Shown: positions 23,813 to 31,593 of the stretch, in pieces
Position numbering within the stretch: position 1 is the stretch's first letter
How the letters are laid out: the number at the start of each line of letters is the position of its first letter
Source: an uncultured Christensenellaceae bacterium
GTDB lineage: Bacteria > Bacillota > Clostridia > Christensenellales > Borkfalkiaceae
Direction: 5' to 3'
DNA: 64,000 nucleotides
NCBI GenBank assembly: GCA_910587365.1
Contig: CAJUKJ010000001.1
Location: 53,708 to 117,707 of the forward strand
Program-made: the position numbers and the translations under genes
Notes under the pieces: model-generated
The model's input: only the letters and a program-made list of their open reading frames with translations
Databases searched by the model: none
What the model was told of the DNA's origin: nothing

Positions 23813-24532
23813 ATGAAAGAGTTCAACATTTCAGACGGCTGGTATTGGTTTTTGCTTGCCGCGGCAGTCTGCTATCTAATAGGGTGTTTCAATTTTGCCG
23901 TACTCATTTCACACTTCAAAAAAAAGGACATAAGGGAAGTGGGAAGCGGTAACCCCGGCACTATGAATATGACACGCACCTTCGGTATGAAAGTGGGGGC
24001 CGTAAACTTTTTTCTTGATTTAATCAAGGGCGGAGTGCCTGCTTTGGCAGGATATCTCATTTTCAAGGATTACGTCTTTGCAGGAACGGATATCCTCGTT
24101 GCCGACTTTGCGCGCTACTTTTTCGGCGTATTTGTAATAATAGGTCATATTTTCCCCGTATTTATGAAGTTTAAGGGCGGTAAGGGCATTGCTTCCACTT
24201 TCGGAATGTTCGTGTTTGCCTTGTCGTGTGAAAGGTGGTGGTTTTTCTTTATACTCGTAGTTCTGCATTTCGCAATTCTCGGCTATATTGCGTTAACCGA
24301 ATGGGGCTCTATGGGTTCACTGCTCGGCGTTGCGGGCTTCACTGTCTGGCAGGCGGCAATCTTCGTTTTAAGATATTCAAAAAATTTATTGCAAGGCTGG
24401 GTAATCGCAATTTTTGGTCTATTGCTTTTAATCAATCTTTTAACCTGGATAGCCCACCACAAAAATATATACAGACTTCTTGCAGGCGAAGAACGCCGCA
24501 CGCGCGTAATCAAACGCAAAAATAAAATTTAA
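23813..24532 (+). CDS. plsY: Acyl-phosphate:glycerol-3-phosphate acyltransferase PlsY
   Basis: Integral membrane enzyme transferring an acyl group from acyl-phosphate to glycerol-3-phosphate, the first committed step of phospholipid synthesis in Gram-positive bacteria. The 239 residues have about six transmembrane helices with the conserved loops GSGNPGTMNM (about 43-52), GHIFPVFMKFKGGKGIA (about 112-128) and a third loop near the C-terminal third. It is somewhat longer than usual (about 200) because of a basic C-terminal extension. Starts 2 bp after der, so translationally coupled. Confidence 0.95.
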   Translation: MKEFNISDGWYWFLLAAAVCYLIGCFNFAVLISHFKKKDIREVGSGNPGTMNMTRTFGMKVGAVNFFLDLIKGGVPALAGYLIFKDYVFAGTDILVADFARYFFGVFVIIGHIFPVFMKFKGGKGIASTFGMFVFALSCERWWFFFILVVLHFAILGYIALTEWGSMGSLLGVAGFTVWQAAIFVLRYSKNLLQGWVIAIFGLLLLINLLTWIAHHKNIYRLLAGEERRTRVIKRKNKI

Positions 24533-24539
24533 TAATATA

Positions 24540-24568
24540 TTGCAAATTGGAAATTACTGTGTTATAAT
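24540..24568 (+). promoter_or_regulatory. Sigma-A promoter of leader RNA B
   Basis: TTGCAA, 17 nt, TATAAT. The outer stem of the leader starts 8 nt after the -10 box, the same spacing as at leader A. Confidence 0.8.
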
Positions 24569-24575
24569 GTAGTTG

Positions 24576-24754
24576 CTCAACAATTAAATGGACGTTACGG
24601 CTACAACGGCATAGTTGTATCCGATTTTCCGTTACGTCCGGAATTGTTGAGCGACAATTTATGGATACTCTTTGCGGGCGTCCTTAAATTGGACGCTCTT
24701 ATTATTTTATTAACCGAATAATTTCAAAAAAAATCTTCTTACGGTTATTCGGTT
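24576..24754 (+). ncRNA. Structured leader RNA B with loop pseudoknot and terminator
   Basis: Outer stem CTCAACAATT (24576-24585) with AATTGTTGAG (24642-24651); an inner 11-bp stem (24590-24600 with 24629-24639, one mismatch). Then CAATTTA (24655-24661) is complementary to TAAATTG (24685-24691) in the loop of a terminator-like hairpin (24676-24683 with 24691-24698, then a T-rich run). A further hairpin, AACCGAATAA (24712-24721) with TTATTCGGTT (24745-24754), sits next to the GGGAGG ribosome site. The sequence differs from leader A, but the order of elements is the same. Confidence 0.6.
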
Positions 24755-24770
24755 TAACGGGAGGAATCTT

Positions 24771-26840
24771 ATGAAAAAACTCTTAATTGCTTTATTATCG
24801 CTCACTTCAGTTTTATCCTGCGTGCTTGGACTTGCAGCTTGTAAAGACGGAGAAACTTCGGACGTAAATAATGGCGTCCAAACGGTAGAGCAAGCTTACG
24901 CAAAAGCAACCGAGCTTGGCTATTCAGGCACGCTTGACGAGTTTATAATTTTAATTTCGGGTAAAGACGGCGAGGACGGCAAAGACGGAGCTGACGGATT
25001 GAACGGTATCAACGGAAAAGACGGCATTGGCATAAAGTCTGCGCGTGTTGACGGCGACGGGTTCCTCATTATTGTATTGTCGGACAACAGCATTATTAAT
25101 TGTGGAAAAGTTGTCGGGGCTGACGGAAAAGACGGAGCTGACGGCGAGGACGGCAAAGACGGCGAGGACGGCAGTGACGGTAAAGATGCAACCGCTTGTA
25201 TACATAATTTTACGCAAGGCGAAAGCGTTGCTCCCACCTGTACATCAATCGGATACGAGTCCACTACCTGTACAAAGTGCGGCTATACCGAATATTCGTT
25301 TAAAGAGGCTTTGGGTCACTCATTCAAAGAATGGTATACGTTAACTGAGGCAAGCTGTACGCAGGAAGGCTTATCGTTTGAATTCTGCTCGAAGTGCGGA
25401 ACTGTTAAAGCGGTAACTACGCCGCGCGAACCTCATAGCTACGTTGACGGAATTTGTACCGTATGTAAAAGGTCGGTTTACAGTGAGGGGTTGGAGTACA
25501 TTTTAAACGAAGACGGCGAAAGCTATTCGGTAAAGGGAATGGGTACTTGCACCGATTCCGAACTCGGTATTCCCGCTACATACGAGGGTTTACCCGTAAC
25601 GTGCATTTTGGAGTCGGCTTTTAACGGTTATACAAATAAAATTACTTCGGTGCTTATACCCGCAAGTATAACGAAAATAGGTAATAGGGCATTCGGTAAC
25701 ACATACATTAAAAACGTTTATTACCTCGGCGATATTGCCGACTGGTGCGCAATTACGTTTGAAGGGTCGAATGATTTATTCAGACACTGTGAAAACTTTT
25801 ACGTCAATAATCAGCTTATTACCGAGCTTGTAATCCCCGGCACCGTAGAACAAATTAACGACTATGCTTTCAGCTTTTTAAAAAGCATTACAAGCATTAC
25901 AATATCGGAGGGGGTAAAATCAATTGGCGTCAGGTCATTTTTGAGTTGTTCTAATGTAACAAGTATAATTATTCCCGACGGAGTAACATCAATAGGTAGT
26001 TGGGCGTTTGCCAGTTGTCGAGGAATAGAGAGTTTGACTATTCCTGCCGGTGTCGAAAATTTCGGCGACTATGCTTTTTTGAGTTGTTTTAATCTTACAA
26101 ATTTAACTTTATCGGAAGGGCTGACTTCGATAGAGAATAGATTATTTTTTGGTTGTCGTAATCTGACTTCCGTTACTATTCCTAAAAGTCTAACTTCAAT
26201 AGGTAAAGATGTGTTTATCAATTGTAAAGCAACTACTGCCATAAATTACTTAGGTACTGTTGCCGACTGGTGCAAAATAAACTTTGCAAATAATTATTCT
26301 AATCCATTGTGTTATAGTGAATCGGCATTGTTATACATAGGCGGTAAAGCCGTAACCCAGTTGATTATTCCCGAAGGCGTGACCGAAGTAAATGATTATG
26401 CATTTAATAGGTATCAAGGTTTAAAGCAGTTGGTTATTGCGGGCAGCGTCCAGACAATAGGTAAAAACGCTTTCAGTTCCTGCTATAATCTTGAAAGCGT
26501 AATGCTTTTTGAGGGAGTTACGAAAATTGATGAATACGCGTTCGCTTATTGCAGAAATCTTACAAGCATAAATATTCCAGCAAGCGTTACTACGATAAAC
26601 GAGTGGGCATTTGATAGCTGTAATAATCTCAATTCCGTTAGTTTTGCGGATAAAGAGGGCTGGCATCGCTCGGTACAGCTATTGAGCGGCGAAACGGTTG
26701 ACGACGGGGAAGAGAATATTTCCGCCGAGGATTTAGCCGACGCTTCAAAGGCGGCTAAGCTTTTAAAGGAATTCTATATTTTGAGCGTTTCGTCGGGAGG
26801 ATACACACACCGCGGATATCTCTGGACAAAACAAAACTAA
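24771..26840 (+). CDS. Surface lipoprotein with collagen-like and leucine-rich (BspA-type) repeats
   Basis: A 689-residue exported protein. The signal peptide ends in a lipobox (LAAC, Cys about residue 24). Residues about 64-85 and 114-140 are Gly-X-Y repeats of the GKDGEDG type (collagen-like), interrupted by a short beta segment. Residues 143-235 hold three CxxC-bearing motifs (CTKCG, CSKCG, CTVCK) of the kind common in gut surface proteins. The remainder is a series of LRR_5/BspA repeats (pattern LTIPAGVxxFGDYAFLSC). It is probably an adhesin or surface-layer ligand. It has its own promoter, leader RNA B and terminator. Confidence 0.93.
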   Translation: MKKLLIALLSLTSVLSCVLGLAACKDGETSDVNNGVQTVEQAYAKATELGYSGTLDEFIILISGKDGEDGKDGADGLNGINGKDGIGIKSARVDGDGFLIIVLSDNSIINCGKVVGADGKDGADGEDGKDGEDGSDGKDATACIHNFTQGESVAPTCTSIGYESTTCTKCGYTEYSFKEALGHSFKEWYTLTEASCTQEGLSFEFCSKCGTVKAVTTPREPHSYVDGICTVCKRSVYSEGLEYILNEDGESYSVKGMGTCTDSELGIPATYEGLPVTCILESAFNGYTNKITSVLIPASITKIGNRAFGNTYIKNVYYLGDIADWCAITFEGSNDLFRHCENFYVNNQLITELVIPGTVEQINDYAFSFLKSITSITISEGVKSIGVRSFLSCSNVTSIIIPDGVTSIGSWAFASCRGIESLTIPAGVENFGDYAFLSCFNLTNLTLSEGLTSIENRLFFGCRNLTSVTIPKSLTSIGKDVFINCKATTAINYLGTVADWCKINFANNYSNPLCYSESALLYIGGKAVTQLIIPEGVTEVNDYAFNRYQGLKQLVIAGSVQTIGKNAFSSCYNLESVMLFEGVTKIDEYAFAYCRNLTSINIPASVTTINEWAFDSCNNLNSVSFADKEGWHRSVQLLSGETVDDGEENISAEDLADASKAAKLLKEFYILSVSSGGYTHRGYLWTKQN

Positions 26841-26849
26841 AACTAAAAC

Positions 26850-26880
26850 GGCGGGGAAGCATTTGCTTCCCCGCCTAAAT
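26850..26880 (+). terminator. Terminator of the LRR lipoprotein gene
   Basis: GGCGGGGAAGC, ATTT loop, GCTTCCCCGCC. The T-run after it is poor, but the stem is very stable. Confidence 0.8.
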
Positions 26881-26894
26881 CTTTAATAAAGAAG

Positions 26895-26928
26895 GTGCCT
26901 CGTAGCCTGCGTGAAAGAGGCGGATTAG
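26895..26928. repeat. Second copy of the GGCGGATTAG hairpin repeat
   Basis: GCCTC pairs with GAGGC, followed by GGATTAGG. It shares the tail of the element at 8047-8098 and lies just after the stop of the minus-strand gene. Confidence 0.3.
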
Positions 26929-26930
26929 GT

Positions 26931-27413
26931 TTACTTTTTTTCTTCGTCGTCTTTTTTGTTTTCCTTCGAGTTAATCGTAAACTCTATCTTATCGTTCGCG
27001 CTGCACAGTGCGTCAATAAAGTCGTCGTACCAGTCTTCCTTAACAACAATTACGATAAAGCTTTCATTATTAAAATATACTGAAAGTTTATTTGTCGTTC
27101 TGTCCAAAAGCAAAGTTTTAATATCTTTTAAGTCGTACTTGCTTTTAATTACCCCGAAGCTTGTTTTTAACCACTTTTCGTCAATGGAATAGTAGGAGGA
27201 AACCAACAGGCTTACCAATATCACTGCCAATGCTAGAGGTATTAAAAACATAAGAGTGTACTGTATAACGGGGTATACGATATTTGCAGACGAAGATAAG
27301 TCGCTGGTAACTATCGAAAAAATATTCAATCCCACACACAATGCGCAAAGAAAAATTCCCGCATATATCAATATGGTGGTAACTTTGGTAAATTTGTATT
27401 TAAAAACCTTCAT
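26931..27413 (-). CDS. Two-helix membrane protein with PH-like domain, unknown
   Basis: About 160 residues from the ATG at 27413 (MKVFKYKF). Two transmembrane helices at about residues 11-35 and 52-80 are followed by a compact beta-rich domain (SYYSIDEKWLKTSFGVIKSKYDLKDIKTLLL) resembling the bacterial PH domain of small membrane proteins. The tail is Lys/Glu/Asp-rich. On its strand a promoter (TTGCAT, 17 nt, TATAAT) ends 7 nt before this ATG, so the transcript should be leaderless; an in-frame ATG 6 nt earlier lies too close to the -10 to be in the mRNA. Confidence 0.75.
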   Translation of the reverse strand: MKVFKYKFTKVTTILIYAGIFLCALCVGLNIFSIVTSDLSSSANIVYPVIQYTLMFLIPLALAVILVSLLVSSYYSIDEKWLKTSFGVIKSKYDLKDIKTLLLDRTTNKLSVYFNNESFIVIVVKEDWYDDFIDALCSANDKIEFTINSKENKKDDEEKK

Positions 27414-27420
27414 AGCCATA

Positions 27421-27449
27421 ATTATACTTTGCATCAATTCAAAATGCAA
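27421..27449 (-). promoter_or_regulatory. Promoter 7 nt before the start codon
   Basis: On the minus strand TTGCAT, 17 nt, TATAAT, then TATGGCT and ATG. Predicts a leaderless transcript. Confidence 0.75.
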
Positions 27450-27459
27450 CAAAAAACTA

Positions 27460-27488
27460 TTGAAAAAATTTTAAATATAAGTTACAAT
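27460..27488 (+). promoter_or_regulatory. Sigma-A promoter of the hydratase gene
   Basis: TTGAAA, 17 nt, TACAAT, about 28 nt before the ATG with AAAGGAA between. Confidence 0.7.
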
Positions 27489-27516
27489 AATATAAAACTC
27501 AAAAGGAATTTACAAA

Positions 27517-29739
27517 ATGATTAAACTTATACGAGGCGGGGTGTACTACACGGAAGGCAAGCTTGTCAAGGAAAGCGTTGCCTTTATGGTCGAAGCAAAA
27601 AAACAAAAGGCAATAAAAGGTACTCTTGCCTACAATATCTTGAAGACGCACAACAAGGGCGACGAAGAAAATTTAAAAATTTCGTTTGACGCGCTCGTAT
27701 CGCACGATATAACTTACGTAGGTATAATACAGACGGCCAAGGCTTCGGGACTTAAAGAATTTCCCCTGCCGTATACGCTTACAAACTGCCACAACTCGCT
27801 TTGCGCAGTCGGCGGAACTATCAACGGGGACGACCATCTGTTCGGGCTTACCGCTGCAAAGAAGTACGGAGGAAATTACGTTCCCCCGCATCTTGCCGTA
27901 ATTCATCAGTATATGCGCGAAACCGAAGCGAAGTGCGGAGCAATGATTCTCGGCTCGGACAGTCACACACGTTACGGCGCGTTGGGTACTATGGCGGTAG
28001 GCGAGGGCGGACCCGAACTCGTCAAACAGCTTTTAAAACAGAGCTATGATATAAAGCGTCCCGAGGTAATTGCCGTTTACCTAAAAGGCAAACCCAAAAA
28101 GGGAGTAGGTCCGCACGACGTGGCAATTGCCCTCGTCGGGGCAACCTTTAAAAACGGCTTTGCCAAAAACAAGGTTCTCGAATTTATAGGTCCCGGAATA
28201 AAAAATCTTTCTATGGACTTCCGCTGCGGCATAGACGTTATGACTACCGAAACGACGTGCCTTTCAAGCGTCTGGGAAACGGACGAAATTACGGAAGAAT
28301 ATTTCAAACTTCACGGAAGGGGTGGCGATTTCAAACCTATGCACCCCGCTGAAACGTCCTTCTACGACGGTGCGGTCGTAATAGACTTATCCACGGTAGA
28401 GCCGATGATTGCTTTGCCGTTCCATCCGTCAAACGCGTATACCGTAAAAGAATTTATAGATAATGCAAACGATATCCTCGGCGAAATCGAAGCTAAGGGC
28501 AACGCGCTATTGGGTAAAGAAAGCTTTAAACTCCGCGATAAGGTAAAAAAAGACGGGGTGCATATCAGTCAGGGAGTAATTGCGGGCTGTGCGGGCGGTA
28601 CTTATGAAAATATTGCCGAAGCCGCAGAAATTCTGCGCGGCAAAAGCTGCGGCAACGGCGAATTTGAGTTAAGCGTTTACCCTCAAAGCCAGCCGGTGTT
28701 CAAATGCCTTGCGGATAATGGCAGCGTTTCTTCTCTTATGAGTTCCGGCGCGATAGTAAAAACTGCGTTCTGCGGACCCTGTTTCGGCGCGGGCGATACT
28801 CCCGCAAACAACGGGCTTTCAATCAGACACACAACCCGCAACTTTGAAAACCGCGAAGGTTCTAAGCCTACCGAAGGTCAGCTTGCCGCGGTCGCGCTTA
28901 TGGACGCGCGTTCGATTGCGGCTACGGCGGCAAACGGCGGCGTTTTAATCCCTGCAACCGAGGCGGAGTATACTAAAAAAATAAAGAAGTATTATTTTGA
29001 CAAAACCATTTATGATAACCGCGTTTACCGCGGGGCGGGTAAGCCCGATAAAAAGGCGGAAGTGATATGCGGACCCAACATTGCGGACTGGCCCGAACAG
29101 ATTGCATTAACGGAAAACGTGTTAATTAAAGCCGTGACTGTAATCAAGGACGCCGTAACCACCACGGACGAGCTTATACCTTCGGGGGAAACCTCGTCAT
29201 ACCGTTCTAACCCTTTGCGCCTTGCCGAGTTTGCCCTTTCAAGAAAGGACCCCGAATACGTTAAAAAGGCAAAAGCGGTAAAGGCGGACGAGGAATATCG
29301 CCGCGAAAAAGGAATTCTTCCCGAAAGCGTATTAAAAGCAGTCGCCATAAAAATCAAACCCGACACCCTTTACGGCAGCTGTGTTGTTGCCAAAAAGCCC
29401 GGCGACGGTTCGGCAAGGGAACAGGCTGCATCCTGCCAAAGGGTTCTCGGAGGAATTGCAAATATCGCGATGGAGTATGCGACAAAGCGTTACCGTTCCA
29501 ACCTTATAAACTGGGGTATGCTGCCTCTCGTATGCCGTAAGTTCGACTTTAAAAAGGGCGACTATATTTATATTGAAAATATAAGAAGTCTTATACGTGA
29601 TAATGCGGAGGTTATCCCCGCAAAGCACATATCGGGCGGAAACGTAAAAAATATTACTTTGGAGATAGGTGCGCTTACCCCCGAGGAAAAGAAAATTATT
29701 TTGGACGGCTGTCTGATTAATTACAATAAAAACAAGTAA
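27517..29739 (+). CDS. Aconitase-family hydratase (YbhJ-like)
   Basis: A 740-residue 4Fe-4S hydro-lyase of the aconitase superfamily in the YbhJ-like branch, whose physiological substrate is not established. The N-terminal part has ILGSDSHTRYGALG near residue 146. Three cluster cysteines are visible: one in GVIAGCAGGTYEN (about 356) and two in CGPCFGAGD (about 422-425). The C-terminal swivel domain has the substrate-loop DGSAREQAA near residue 630. Length and domain order are full. It is monocistronic, with its own promoter and a terminator right after the stop; no citrate synthase or isocitrate dehydrogenase gene is near. Confidence 0.9.
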   Translation: MIKLIRGGVYYTEGKLVKESVAFMVEAKKQKAIKGTLAYNILKTHNKGDEENLKISFDALVSHDITYVGIIQTAKASGLKEFPLPYTLTNCHNSLCAVGGTINGDDHLFGLTAAKKYGGNYVPPHLAVIHQYMRETEAKCGAMILGSDSHTRYGALGTMAVGEGGPELVKQLLKQSYDIKRPEVIAVYLKGKPKKGVGPHDVAIALVGATFKNGFAKNKVLEFIGPGIKNLSMDFRCGIDVMTTETTCLSSVWETDEITEEYFKLHGRGGDFKPMHPAETSFYDGAVVIDLSTVEPMIALPFHPSNAYTVKEFIDNANDILGEIEAKGNALLGKESFKLRDKVKKDGVHISQGVIAGCAGGTYENIAEAAEILRGKSCGNGEFELSVYPQSQPVFKCLADNGSVSSLMSSGAIVKTAFCGPCFGAGDTPANNGLSIRHTTRNFENREGSKPTEGQLAAVALMDARSIAATAANGGVLIPATEAEYTKKIKKYYFDKTIYDNRVYRGAGKPDKKAEVICGPNIADWPEQIALTENVLIKAVTVIKDAVTTTDELIPSGETSSYRSNPLRLAEFALSRKDPEYVKKAKAVKADEEYRREKGILPESVLKAVAIKIKPDTLYGSCVVAKKPGDGSAREQAASCQRVLGGIANIAMEYATKRYRSNLINWGMLPLVCRKFDFKKGDYIYIENIRSLIRDNAEVIPAKHISGGNVKNITLEIGALTPEEKKIILDGCLINYNKNK

Positions 29740-29754
29740 ATTAATACAAAAAAT

Positions 29755-29780
29755 TACCCCTCGGAATTTTTCGAGGGGTA
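29755..29780. terminator. Bidirectional terminator between hydratase and lipoprotein genes
   Basis: TACCCCTCG, GAATTTTT loop, CGAGGGGTA, with T-rich flanks on both strands. Confidence 0.85.
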
Positions 29781-29784
29781 AATG

Positions 29785-30144
29785 TTAATTTTTGGGTTGT
29801 ACGGGTGCGGGGCGCGGAACGGGAACTTTATCGTGGTTTCCGTGCGGTCTGCGCGGCAAACGCGGTTTGCAGTGCGGACATTTGTCTTTGCTGTCATCAC
29901 AGTCGCCGTCCTCGCAATTACCGTCGTCGGTATCGCTCGTTCTTTTATCGGCGTGCGGTGTGCGGGGTTCGGGTGTTTTGGTTTCCGAATTAGAGGGTTG
30001 ACAGTCTTTGTCGCCGCCTTGAACTAAGTTGTACGCGTTATCGGGCAAAGCGTCGTTTGCTCCCGTATTCGTTCCCTGGCAGCCTGCAATTGCCGCAGAA
30101 CTTATCGCAAGTATAGAAATAACCAAAAATATAAACTTTTTCAT
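29785..30144 (-). CDS. Small lipoprotein with charged, proline-rich tail
   Basis: A 119-residue exported protein. The signal peptide MKKFIFLVISILAISS ends in a lipobox (AIAGC), giving a lipidated Cys near residue 21. The mature part has no recognised domain: an Asn/Asp-rich linker, an acidic Asp/Cys segment (DDGNCEDGDCDD), a CPHC motif, then a basic proline-rich end. It may be a metal-binding or wall-contact protein, but no function is assigned. The ATG at 30144 fits the signal peptide; no ribosome site is visible, and a weak promoter ends about 8 nt upstream, another leaderless candidate. Confidence 0.65.
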   Translation of the reverse strand: MKKFIFLVISILAISSAAIAGCQGTNTGANDALPDNAYNLVQGGDKDCQPSNSETKTPEPRTPHADKRTSDTDDGNCEDGDCDDSKDKCPHCKPRLPRRPHGNHDKVPVPRPAPVQPKN

Positions 30145-30184
30145 ACAAGCAGTATGTAAAATTTTATAATCATTATTCAACCGC

Positions 30185-30213
30185 TTGAAAATATTTTTAT
30201 AATATGTTAAGAT
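30185..30213 (+). promoter_or_regulatory. Sigma-A promoter of the ACT-regulator/ABC operon
   Basis: TTGAAA, 17 nt, TAAGAT; starts a 110-nt leader. Confidence 0.65.
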
Positions 30214-30237
30214 AAGATTACCTGAACTTAAAGGAAT

Positions 30238-30305
30238 AACCTGAGGGTAAAGGGCTTAATTATTTGCGCATTTTGAAAATGCGTTATTTTGCCTTTCCTT
30301 CGGTT
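30238..30305 (+). promoter_or_regulatory. Attenuator-like leader of the TM1266/ABC operon
   Basis: AACCTGAGG (30238-30246) can pair with CCTTCGGTT (30297-30305), enclosing a terminator-like hairpin (30267-30283, CGCATTTT/AAATGCG) followed by TTATTTT. The 3' end, TTCGGTTAACGGGAGGAAT, is nearly the same as the end of leader B, though there is no long 5' stem here. Confidence 0.45.
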
Positions 30306-30323
30306 AACGGGAGGAATTTTTTT

Positions 30324-30572
30324 ATGTCTGAAAAAAGACTTGCGGTGCTTAGTATAATCGTTGAGGACAGGAGCAAAAGCCCTCAAATAAATACCCTGCT
30401 TTCCGAATACGGCGATTACATAGTAGGAAGAATGGGCATACCGTACAGGGAAAAGGGCGTTTCGGTACTAAGCGTAGTTATAGACGCCCCTATGGAAATT
30501 ATAAATACGCTTACAGGCAAAATAGGTATGCTTGGCGGGGTAACGGCAAAAACTTTAACTTCTAAGGTTTAA
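30324..30572 (+). CDS. TM1266-like ACT-domain regulator (putative iron-hydrogenase system regulator)
   Basis: An 82-residue single ACT/NikR-C-like domain matching the TM1266 family: start KRLAVLSIIVED, then YGDYIVGRMGIPYREKGVSVLSVVIDAP, ending with GKIGMLGGVTAKT. Family members are named putative iron-only hydrogenase system regulators because of gene neighbourhood; the biochemical role is not proven. The ATG at 30324 has GGGAGG upstream; an upstream ATG in the same frame has no ribosome site. Here it leads an ABC transporter operon 10 bp before the binding protein rather than hydrogenase maturation genes. Confidence 0.9.
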   Translation: MSEKRLAVLSIIVEDRSKSPQINTLLSEYGDYIVGRMGIPYREKGVSVLSVVIDAPMEIINTLTGKIGMLGGVTAKTLTSKV

Positions 30573-30582
30573 AAGGTGGTAT

Positions 30583-31593
30583 ATGAAAAAATATTTTAAC
30601 TTGGTTATATGTACACTTGTTGCTGCGGTTTGCACACTTGGTTTTACCGCTTGTACTAAAACGGGAAACAAAGAAAGCGTAAAGCTCGTTGCAATTTCTG
30701 GCGAGCAGGTTGGTGTTATGGACGGAGTGGATTATTACGTCGTTGCAGAGCCTGCCGCAAGTGCAAAGGTTAACGCTATCGGAAGCTTAAAATTCGTCGG
30801 AGATTTGCAGCAGCTTTACGGCGGGGGAAATGGCTATCCGCAGGCGATAATCGTCGCTAAAAACGAACTGGTCGATACGTCTTTTATCGGTCTGCTTATG
30901 GATGCGGTCGGGCGTAACCGCGAGTGGCTTTTAAATGAAAACACTTCCTCCGAAAGGATAGTAAACGCCGTCAATGAATATTTAACAGACGGAATGAGTC
31001 CCGTTTTTACGGCTAAAAATCTCACGAAGGACGTAATAAGAAATTGCGGAATAAATTTGACTTATGCTTCCGCAGACGCCTCTGAAATACAAGAATTTAT
31101 GGACAAGCTCAATTCCGTAAGCGATACTCCGTTCGGTACACCTAACGTTGAATTTTTCCACGGCGGAAATTACGGTACGGCGGAGTATAGCGGAAAAGTT
31201 TCCGTCTACGTTCCCAACGGCGCGCCTGCTCTCGGTATAGCCAATCTGCTTGCGGGGGAAGAACCTTTGCCTTGTGAAGTGGATTATGAAGTAGTGGACG
31301 CAAGCCTTATACAGACATACGTTACGGGCAATTCCCCCAAAGCGGATATTTGCGTGCTTCCCGTAAACCTTGCCGTCAAGCTTTTGGGCGGGGGGGAAAA
31401 GTATAAACTTTTAGGTACGCTTACGCACGGAAATCTTTATATGGTGTCGGACAATGCGGCTGAAATCACTATCGGAAATTTTGATTTACTGAAAGGTAAA
31501 ACGGTGGGGGTTGTAAATCTTTCCGCCGTCCCCGGTCTAACGTTTAAGCTCTTATTAAAAAATAACGGTATAGAATACGAAGAAATTGTATAG
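30583..31593 (+). CDS. SsuA/NMT1-type substrate-binding lipoprotein with circularly permuted order
   Basis: A 336-residue ABC binding protein. The signal peptide and lipobox (FTAC, Cys24) are normal. In the usual family order the mature protein begins with the strand KVSVYVPxGAPAL, runs through THGNLY, LKGKTVGV and LLKxxGIEY, then continues to a region like KLVAISGEQV, YYVVAEPAA, NGYPQAxxVAKN and a C-terminal helical tail. Here the second half comes first (residues about 33-200) and the first half last (204-336): the C-terminus ends at LLLKNNGIEYEEIV, exactly where the N-terminal part (VKLVAISGEQV) would normally follow. The normal C-terminal tail leads directly into the normal N-terminal strand. 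Substrate unknown. Confidence 0.85.
   Translation: MKKYFNLVICTLVAAVCTLGFTACTKTGNKESVKLVAISGEQVGVMDGVDYYVVAEPAASAKVNAIGSLKFVGDLQQLYGGGNGYPQAIIVAKNELVDTSFIGLLMDAVGRNREWLLNENTSSERIVNAVNEYLTDGMSPVFTAKNLTKDVIRNCGINLTYASADASEIQEFMDKLNSVSDTPFGTPNVEFFHGGNYGTAEYSGKVSVYVPNGAPALGIANLLAGEEPLPCEVDYEVVDASLIQTYVTGNSPKADICVLPVNLAVKLLGGGEKYKLLGTLTHGNLYMVSDNAAEITIGNFDLLKGKTVGVVNLSAVPGLTFKLLLKNNGIEYEEIV

Noticed and set aside
30214..30260. Possible TPP riboswitch (ACCTGA-like words before an ABC operon)
   Set aside because: The CTGAGA and GGGGTGC halves of the TPP aptamer are absent and the length is too short. The words are not in the required order.
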